Source: an uncultured Bacteroidia bacterium (GTDB lineage Bacteria; Bacteroidota; Bacteroidia; Bacteroidales; Prolixibacteraceae). Taken from it: 55,763 nt of DNA. Numbering within the stretch: position 1 is the first letter of the stretch; every line of letters starts with the position of its first letter. Made by a program: the position numbers and the translations under genes. Of this stretch, positions 38,122 through 44,422 are shown piece by piece. The notes beneath the pieces were generated by a model, which saw nothing but the letters and a program-made list of their open reading frames with translations, was not told where the DNA came from and ran no database searches. The stretch spans positions 1-55,763 of the forward strand of contig CAIVMQ010000068.1 in assembly GCA_903907075.1 (NCBI GenBank), in the 5' to 3' direction.

Positions 38122-39144
38122 CTATTCGTCACCAAAAAGGACACCCATGTTACGAGCTTTCTTAATTAAGTTATGACCCGGATCGACCAGGCTGAGTTTT
38201 CCCCCAACCTCCTCGAGGGGAATAGCGCTGAGTATGCCACCATGAATGGCAACCATCTTCCCATAGTTCCCCTTGGCAATGAGCTCGGTAGCATATGCGC
38301 CATAGCGGGTCGCCAAAATCCTGTCCATAGCAGAGGGACTTCCTCCACGCTGAACATATCCTAACCGGGTTTCGCGTGCCTCAATCTTAGTAAGCTGCTG
38401 TATTTTACTCACAATATAGGATGCCGCGGATATATTTTCAGGCTTGCTAATCCCCTCAGCAACGACCACAATCGCCGATACCTTCCCCTTTGAGAATCGC
38501 TCTTCGATCGTTTTACACACTTTATTAATATCGTAGTCAATCTCAGGTATCAGAATGATATCACCCCCTCCGGCAATACCGGCATAAAGGGCGATCCAGC
38601 CGGCATTATGCCCCATCACTTCGATTACCATTGCGCGCTGATGAGAGTTTGCTGTGGAGTGGAGACGGTCAATGGCTTCGGTAGCAATGCTGACAGCTGA
38701 ATCAAATCCGAAAGTAAGCTCTGTGCCAAAAACATCGTTGTCGATCGTTTTGGGAATTCCAATAACATTTAATCCCTCCTGAGAAAGCAGGTGGGCTGTT
38801 TTCATCGTTCCGTTTCCCCCTATGCAGACCAAACAGTCCAGACCGAGTTCCTCATAGTGCTTTTTTATAAGTCCCGGTTTCGCGTTGTGTGTTAATCCCT
38901 TTTCCAGCTTGAACGGTTTCTCACGTGAGGTGCCTAAGATTGTCCCTCCAAGGGTAAGGATACCCGATAATTTAGGCTCATCTAATTCGACATAATCTTT
39001 CCGTATTAACCCACTAAAACCCGCAGTAATTCCAATTACTTCCATACCATGGTTGATAATTGCGGTTTTTCCGACCCCTCTGATTGCCGCATTTAACCCC
39101 GGACAATCGCCTCCTGCTGTGAGAATTGCAATTTTTTTACCCAT
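38122..39144 (-). CDS. pfkA: 6-phosphofructokinase
   Basis: 340-residue glycolytic enzyme phosphorylating fructose 6-phosphate. Key motifs: AILTAGGDCPGLNA at the N-terminus, CIGGNGTMKTA (109-117), the catalytic PKTIDND with Asp135 as base, and MGHNAGWIAL. Gly112 at the position equal to E. coli Gly104 points to ATP as phosphate donor, while Lys132 (equal to Gly124) resembles PPi-dependent and actinobacterial enzymes. Asn111 replaces the Asp103 of E. coli. ATP use is therefore likely but not certain. It is first in a minus-strand run that ends with meaB. Confidence 0.94.
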   Translation of the reverse strand: MGKKIAILTAGGDCPGLNAAIRGVGKTAIINHGMEVIGITAGFSGLIRKDYVELDEPKLSGILTLGGTILGTSREKPFKLEKGLTHNAKPGLIKKHYEELGLDCLVCIGGNGTMKTAHLLSQEGLNVIGIPKTIDNDVFGTELTFGFDSAVSIATEAIDRLHSTANSHQRAMVIEVMGHNAGWIALYAGIAGGGDIILIPEIDYDINKVCKTIEERFSKGKVSAIVVVAEGISKPENISAASYIVSKIQQLTKIEARETRLGYVQRGGSPSAMDRILATRYGAYATELIAKGNYGKMVAIHGGILSAIPLEEVGGKLSLVDPGHNLIKKARNMGVLFGDE

Positions 39145-39202
39145 AAACGACTTCTATTATTTAATGATTCGTGGCTTCTCTTTTGTCCAAAATGAGATGT
39201 TA

Positions 39203-39210
39203 CAAATCTA
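39203..39210 (-). promoter_or_regulatory. -7 element (TAGATTTG) for pfkA
   Basis: A perfect TAnnTTTG match on the minus strand, 58 bases upstream of the pfkA ATG at 39144. Confidence 0.5.
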
Positions 39211-39493
39211 CACTAAAATTCAGCGCTCCTATTCATTTTTATATTATTCTATCGTAAATAAACTCGCTTAAGTACAGAACTTAATTTACGGTTGAAGATA
39301 CTATTTTTAAATAGAATTTTAAAAATTAGATATTCGAAACCGATTAAATTACGAACCACCTGAAGGAGTTGCTGGTTTGCGACACTAAATTTTAGTCTAT
39401 TATTAAAATCAACACCGGTTGTGAATTCGGATCTTTTATTTGATGCCAGGATTTGAATGTAACTATCAGTATATTAATAGTTTCGAAAATTAA

Positions 39494-39509
39494 TTCTGAT
39501 TTATCAGAA
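39494..39509. promoter_or_regulatory. 16-bp palindrome upstream of the second DUF1080 gene
   Basis: TTCTGATTTATCAGAA is a 7-2-7 perfect inverted repeat, 120 bases before ATG 39630. Operator-like in form. A single half-site ATCAGAA also occurs at 23496-23502 upstream of the first DUF1080 gene. Confidence 0.35.
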
Positions 39510-39629
39510 AAAACTGTTTAAAATTCAAAAGATTTTTTAAAATTTGCATCTAAGGATTTCAAGGTTATTACGAACTAAGATTTTACGAATCAACCAATTA
39601 TAAAATTCATAAATTAATCTGTTTTACCA

Positions 39630-40400
39630 ATGAAAAGTACACTTTTAATTTTATTCGTTGCTCTATTTTTAGGTTTTACGAACACCGCTTCTGCAAAGAA
39701 GAAAGAGGGTAATAAGGGGAAAGAGGCTCTCAATACACTAACCGATCAAGAAAAAGCGCAGGGCTTTGTTCTGATGTTTGATGGCAAGACAACAGAAGGA
39801 TGGCGCAGCTACAACAAAACAACATTCCCCTCTGATTGGAGTGTTGAGGATGGAGCCTTGCGGTTAAAAGGTTCTGGCAATGGTGAGGCCGGTTCTGGAA
39901 ATGGAGGCGACCTGGTTTTTGGGAATCAGAAATTCTCGAATTTTGCATTAAGGCTCGAATGGAAGATCTCTGAAGGGGGTAATTCGGGTATTTTCTATTT
40001 GGCTCAGGAGGTTCCTGGAAAGGAGATTTGGAGAAATGCACCTGAGATGCAGGTTCTTGACAACGATCGTCATCCTGATGCGATGTTAGGTAAGGATGGT
40101 AACCGTCAGGCGGGTTCATTATATGATTTAATTCCTGCGAAGCCACAAAATGCGAAACCCGCAGGTGAGTGGAATAGCATTGAAATAATCTGTTATCAGG
40201 GCACTATTGTGCATAAGATGAATGGTGCCACAGTGCTGGAGTACCATCTTTGGACTCCAGAATGGAATGAACTGGTAAAACACTCAAAATTTCCTACCTA
40301 CAATCCCGATTGGGCAAATGTTGCCAAAGAAGGGGTTATCGGTTTTCAGGATCATGGTAACGACGTATGGTACCGTAATATTAGAATTCGTAAATTATAG
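39630..40400 (+). CDS. Exported DUF1080 protein, second paralogue
   Basis: 256-residue secreted protein with a signal peptide (about 1-22, ending ASA), a short Lys-rich linker, and a DUF1080 domain. The same landmarks as the copy at 23548 are present: LMFDGKTTEGW, NSGIFYLA, APEMQVLDN, RQAGSLYDL, EWNSIEII, HLWTPEWNEL, and a C-terminal GFQDHGNDVWYRNIRIRKL. The conserved core supports the 3-keto-glycoside hydrolase family. Stand-alone gene with a terminator 27 bases downstream. Confidence 0.92.
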   Translation: MKSTLLILFVALFLGFTNTASAKKKEGNKGKEALNTLTDQEKAQGFVLMFDGKTTEGWRSYNKTTFPSDWSVEDGALRLKGSGNGEAGSGNGGDLVFGNQKFSNFALRLEWKISEGGNSGIFYLAQEVPGKEIWRNAPEMQVLDNDRHPDAMLGKDGNRQAGSLYDLIPAKPQNAKPAGEWNSIEIICYQGTIVHKMNGATVLEYHLWTPEWNELVKHSKFPTYNPDWANVAKEGVIGFQDHGNDVWYRNIRIRKL

Positions 40401-40426
40401 ATTTTGGAAAGATATTCTTGTTCTTG

Positions 40427-40463
40427 AAAAAGGGCGGTTCCCAATTTGGAAGCCGCCCTTTTT
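40427..40463. terminator. Bidirectional terminator between DUF1080 and gldB
   Basis: A stem of about 14 bp with a single-base bulge (AAAAGGGCGGTTCC with its complement) is flanked by an A-tract on the left and a T-tract on the right. It lies between convergent genes. Confidence 0.85.
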
Positions 40464-40519
40464 AGTGCACATTATGCAAATTTACAAATTAAATTTAGCC
40501 CCCTATTTAACGGGTAATA

Positions 40520-41524
40520 CTACTCAGGTGAGTATCCCGATTCGTTAAGAATCTTTTGATAGTCTGTCTCGGCCATTAATATGGGCAGCGTGATATTGGA
40601 ATGTTTATCCATATACGAGCGTACGATTTGCCACCCGATCCAGATTCCTGTCCTTCCGGGAGAATCGGGACTGAAAATGGATGTAAATGGTGCAGGATTA
40701 AGCAGCCGAATACTGTTCAAACGCTCTGAATTAAAAAGCAATTTATGCTCTATCAGATAAGTCCACATCTGCGATTCGTTCTTCTTACACCAGTCCAGTT
40801 TTTCAGGAAGGTAGCCAATTATTGACTCTTCAGGCTCTTCAGGAAACATAGCCTCCAGGAAATAGAGCATCTTACCCTGGTAGATCATCTGCGATATTAG
40901 GCTGTTCGAGGTCTCATCGTATTCGAATTCGGAGACTCCCCAGCCATATAAGACATCGGTAGCGATTTTTGATTTAGTCATTAACTCCCTTTTAAACTGA
41001 GCTATTCCAAGCCTTTTATAAAACTGGCAGTCAGAGCCCAGGTAATTATCGAGGCTAATTCCAACAGCATCGGATGTCAGTACGATAGATTGATTAAATC
41101 CGGAGTTGATTGTTATTAACGAAGGGATTTTTTTCTGCGGAAAGTAGTAACTGTAATGCTTGAATCCCTCTTCTATCTTTTGTTGAATCTGACTTAAGTC
41201 GGTAAAAACAGAATCAATCTGTTTGCGAGAAACGATTTGGATCGAGTCGGTGAGAAACGAATTAAAATAGGTCGGGAACATCGGATCTGAGAGATCTCCT
41301 ATCGCAATGACATTTTTAGTGTATGCGTCAAAAAAAGCTCCGTAGCTCTCTCGTATTCGGGGTATCAACTGAGCCGCATTATCGGGTGTAACCGCGAAGA
41401 TATCCTGATCGAGCCGTTTGATCGTTAATTTAAGTTCTATTTTGGAGACATCGACCTTCAATGGATTTCTATGGCAACAGACAAACAAAGCGATCATTGA
41501 GAGGAGAAGGAAAACTTTAGACAT
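40520..41524 (-). CDS. gldB: GldB-family gliding motility lipoprotein
   Basis: 334-residue protein with a lipoprotein-type signal (LFVCC, acylated near residue 16-17). The body matches the GldB family: KLTIKRLDQDIFAV at the front, FFDAYTKNVIAIGDLSDP, SLITINSGFNQSIVL, GISLDNYLGSDC, YQGKMLYFLEAMFP and, at the end, GRTGIWIGWQIVRSYM. GldB is required for gliding in Flavobacterium and is found across Bacteroidota, including non-gliding species. Other gld genes are not adjacent, so motility itself cannot be concluded. Confidence 0.9.
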   Translation of the reverse strand: MSKVFLLLSMIALFVCCHRNPLKVDVSKIELKLTIKRLDQDIFAVTPDNAAQLIPRIRESYGAFFDAYTKNVIAIGDLSDPMFPTYFNSFLTDSIQIVSRKQIDSVFTDLSQIQQKIEEGFKHYSYYFPQKKIPSLITINSGFNQSIVLTSDAVGISLDNYLGSDCQFYKRLGIAQFKRELMTKSKIATDVLYGWGVSEFEYDETSNSLISQMIYQGKMLYFLEAMFPEEPEESIIGYLPEKLDWCKKNESQMWTYLIEHKLLFNSERLNSIRLLNPAPFTSIFSPDSPGRTGIWIGWQIVRSYMDKHSNITLPILMAETDYQKILNESGYSPE

Positions 41525-41570
41525 CGATTACCAGTTTAAAAATTAACTACATTTGTTCTTTACAATGTTG

Positions 41571-41578
41571 CAAAAGTA
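41571..41578 (-). promoter_or_regulatory. -7 element (TACTTTTG) for gldB
   Basis: A perfect TAnnTTTG match on the minus strand, 46 bases upstream of the gldB ATG. Confidence 0.5.
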
Positions 41579-41646
41579 TAAAATGAGTGGGATAACCATC
41601 TTTTTAATAGGATGAAATATTAAAAGAGTCATTTTATCGCATTAGA

Positions 41647-41697
41647 ATTAATGCCCGCCAAGTGCCGCTTCGCTTGTTAATTATCGGGCAGATTAAT
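41647..41697 (+). promoter_or_regulatory. Imperfect hairpin upstream of nadE
   Basis: ATTAATGCCCG (41647-41657) can pair with CGGGCA (41685-41690) and, after a two-base bulge, TTAAT (41693-41697), closing a 27-base loop. It ends 55 bases before nadE and could be a leader structure or an operator. No known riboswitch recognised. Confidence 0.3.
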
Positions 41698-41752
41698 TTA
41701 TTCGGATCATAAGGTTCTAATTCAAGCGGAATCGATCTAAAAAAATATTTTC

Positions 41753-43405
41753 ATGAAGATTGCACTTGCCCAGTTGAATTACCACATTGGTAATTTTGAA
41801 TCAAACAGGGACCAGATTATTCACCATATCGAGATTGCCAAAGGCCAGGGTGCTGAGCTGGTGGTTTTCTCCGAACTTGCTGTTTGTGGCTATTACCCCA
41901 ATGATCTTCTCGAACGGCGCGAATTTATCGACCGATGTATTGCATCGGTTGAGGAGATTGCTGCACAGTGCATCGGCATAGCTGCCCTTGTTGGTGCGCC
42001 AAGCATAAATAGCTCCCCAAATGGGAAGATGCTCTTTAACTCGGCATACTTCCTTAAAGATGGACATATAGAAAGCGTTCATCATAAAACACTCCTTCCA
42101 ACGTACGATATTTTTGATGAGTATCGTCATTTTGAACCCAACAAGGATTTTAATCTTATTGAACTTAATGGTTTAAAATTGGCTATCACCATATGTGAAG
42201 ATCTCTGGTTTAATCAACCGGTATTTAGCGCTTTTGGACGTGAGAATCTATATGCGATATGTCCCGTTGAAACTTATTGCAAACAAAATCCTGATCTGAT
42301 AATTAATCTTTCGGCCTCCCCATTTTCGTATAATCAAGCCAAACTGCGTAAAGATATTCTCCTCGAGAATGCAAAGCGATTTGAAGTGCCTATAATCTAT
42401 GTGAATCAGGTTGGTGCTCAAACTGAATTGATCTTTGACGGAGGATCTTTATTTGTGAATCAATATGGAGAGATTGTACGTGAGATGGCTTATTTTGCCC
42501 CCGATTTTACGGTGATTGATACTACAGTTCAGACAGGCAATCAGTTGATTCAGAATTCAAAAGAGACTATTGCTACGATACATGATGCATTGGTACTTGG
42601 CGTGAACGACTATTTCAGAAAAACAGGTTTTAAGAGTGCTACCCTGGGACTCTCAGGAGGGATCGACTCTGCAGTTACTCTCGTGCTTGCCGAAAAAGCC
42701 CTTGGAGCCGCAAATATTCATGTCCTGTTAATGCCCTCTAAGTTCTCCTCCGATCACTCTATTGATGATGCGGTAACGCTAGCCAAAAACCTCGGTGTGA
42801 AGTATGATATTCTTAAGATTCATGATATTGTGGATGCTTTTGATCAAACATTGGAACAGGTTTTTGAAGGTCGCGCAAATGATTTAACAGAGGAGAATAT
42901 ACAGGCTCGAATTCGCGGAACTTTACTTATGGGATTATCCAATAAGTTTGGCCATATCTTACTCAACACCTCCAATAAAAGTGAGGCAGCTGTTGGCTAT
43001 GGTACACTCTATGGTGATATGAATGGAGGATTATCGGTATTGGGTGATGTATATAAATCGGATGTATTCGAGTTGGCCAGATATATGAATCGGGAATCGG
43101 AAGTAATACCACTAAATACCATTATAAAGCCACCTTCGGCTGAGCTTCGGCCCGATCAAAAAGATTCAGATTCGTTACCCGATTATGAAGTGCTGGATAA
43201 AATTCTCTTTAATTATATTGAATTGGCTAAGAGTCCTGCTGAAATTATCGCTATGGGCTTTGATGAGTCTACGGTATCGAGAACCGTTTTGATGGTTAAC
43301 AGAAATGAATACAAACGTTTTCAGACTCCTCCAATCCTTCGTGTCTCTTCAAAGGCTTTTGGATTTGGTCGAAAGATGCCGCTAGTTGCAAAATATGCCT
43401 TGTAA
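41753..43405 (+). CDS. nadE: Glutamine-dependent NAD+ synthetase
   Basis: Final step of NAD synthesis: amidates deamido-NAD using ammonia from glutamine. The 550-residue protein fuses an N-terminal nitrilase-type glutaminase (Glu41, Lys112 and Cys148, in FSELAVCGY, HHKTLLPTYD and ITICEDLW) to a C-terminal ATP-dependent synthetase domain whose PP-loop is LSGGIDSAV (300-308). Full length. Downstream, the Crp/Fnr gene follows by 51 bases. Confidence 0.97.
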   Translation: MKIALAQLNYHIGNFESNRDQIIHHIEIAKGQGAELVVFSELAVCGYYPNDLLERREFIDRCIASVEEIAAQCIGIAALVGAPSINSSPNGKMLFNSAYFLKDGHIESVHHKTLLPTYDIFDEYRHFEPNKDFNLIELNGLKLAITICEDLWFNQPVFSAFGRENLYAICPVETYCKQNPDLIINLSASPFSYNQAKLRKDILLENAKRFEVPIIYVNQVGAQTELIFDGGSLFVNQYGEIVREMAYFAPDFTVIDTTVQTGNQLIQNSKETIATIHDALVLGVNDYFRKTGFKSATLGLSGGIDSAVTLVLAEKALGAANIHVLLMPSKFSSDHSIDDAVTLAKNLGVKYDILKIHDIVDAFDQTLEQVFEGRANDLTEENIQARIRGTLLMGLSNKFGHILLNTSNKSEAAVGYGTLYGDMNGGLSVLGDVYKSDVFELARYMNRESEVIPLNTIIKPPSAELRPDQKDSDSLPDYEVLDKILFNYIELAKSPAEIIAMGFDESTVSRTVLMVNRNEYKRFQTPPILRVSSKAFGFGRKMPLVAKYAL

Positions 43406-43456
43406 ATCAATTTAATTTTTAATTTTGATGTTTAATAACATCTAATTGGGCATTCA

Positions 43457-44158
43457 ATGTTGGATTCAAGTCAATTCCATGAGAGTCATTTTAAGGGTGA
43501 AGATTCGATATTTGATCTTCTCAATCCGGAGGAATTGATAATACTTGAAAAGTCGCATGAAGTTAGGCGCTATAAAAAAAATGAGTTCATCTATAGGGAG
43601 GGTGAATATCCCGTTGGAATGCAATATTTAAAGGAGGGGATGGTTAAGCTGATCAAAGAAGGTATTGGAGGCCGCGATCAAATTATCCGTATGATACCCC
43701 GAAACGGATTAATCGGCTACCGATCTCTTATTGCAGGCGAGCCACATAATGGGACCACAATCGCTATTGAAGACTCCGAAATTATTACCATACCTAAAGA
43801 TATACTCTATAATGTGCTCTTGCGGAATTACGATTTCTCACTGGCTCTGCTAAAAGACCTTGCTTTGGAACTTGGTTTCTCACACCATCGCACGGTGAGC
43901 CTAACTCAAAAACATATCCGTGGACGGCTTGCAGAATCGATCTTATTGTTGATTGAAAAATATGGCTTTGAACACGACAATAAGACCCTCAGGGTTTACC
44001 TCCCGCGCGAAGATCTTGCTAACCTATCCAACATGACCTCCTCAAATGCAATCAGAACACTATCGATATTTGCCGGTGAAAAAGTAATCGCAATGGATGG
44101 CCGTAAAATAAAAGTGATCAATCTTGAGCAACTGGAGAAGATCAGTAAACAAGGATAG
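43457..44158 (+). CDS. Crp/Fnr family transcription regulator
   Basis: 233-residue regulator with an N-terminal cyclic-nucleotide-binding-type beta barrel (about 20-135: FIYREGEYPVGMQYLKEGMVKL), a long dimer helix and a C-terminal winged helix (about 160-225: PREDLANLSNMTSSNAIRTLSIFAGEKVIAMDGRKIKVIN). The protein contains no cysteine, so it cannot bind an Fe-S cluster as FNR does. Ligand unknown. It lies 264 bases upstream of the sugar cluster on the same strand and is a possible regulator of it; that link is inferred from position only. Confidence 0.92.
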   Translation: MLDSSQFHESHFKGEDSIFDLLNPEELIILEKSHEVRRYKKNEFIYREGEYPVGMQYLKEGMVKLIKEGIGGRDQIIRMIPRNGLIGYRSLIAGEPHNGTTIAIEDSEIITIPKDILYNVLLRNYDFSLALLKDLALELGFSHHRTVSLTQKHIRGRLAESILLLIEKYGFEHDNKTLRVYLPREDLANLSNMTSSNAIRTLSIFAGEKVIAMDGRKIKVINLEQLEKISKQG

Positions 44159-44321
44159 CTCAACTTTTGAAATCCTTACGTTAGAAATTCTGTGTTAAAG
44201 ACATTAAGAATTTTAACTTTTTCAGAGATATTACAGGATAAATAATGATTTCGAGGTTAAAATTAGATGTAAACTGAATAAAATATATGAAGTTATTTAT
44301 TGTCTATTTTTTTTTCTTTGA

Positions 44322-44364
44322 TACGCTTCTAAGTTCACGTAAAATACTCTTTAAGCGTAAAATA
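44322..44364. promoter_or_regulatory. Operator-like repeats upstream of the sugar cluster
   Basis: The 9-base direct repeat CGTAAAATA occurs at 44338-44346 and 44356-44364, an 18-base period. TACGCTT (44322-44328) and AAGCGTA (44353-44359) form a 7-bp inverted repeat around the first copy. The element ends 58 bases before the GH2 start and follows TTTCTTTG (44313-44320), a near -7 match. Confidence 0.4.
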
Positions 44365-44422
44365 GTTTCATGTTAGATTGGAATTATTAAGCACTTGAAT
44401 TATCCTAATAAGTTGATTAGTA

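Larger units (their letters stand above)
39145..39629. other. 485-bp divergent intergenic region
   Basis: Between pfkA (minus) and the second DUF1080 gene (plus). It holds a pfkA -7 element and a 16-bp palindrome, both listed separately, and no gene. Confidence 0.6.

Noticed and set aside
37911-38144. 77-codon version of the small membrane protein
   Set aside because: The longer start overlaps pfkA; the internal ATG at 38087 starts just before the first membrane helix.
39730-40146. 138-codon minus-strand open frame
   Set aside because: Antisense to the DUF1080 gene; no recognisable domain.
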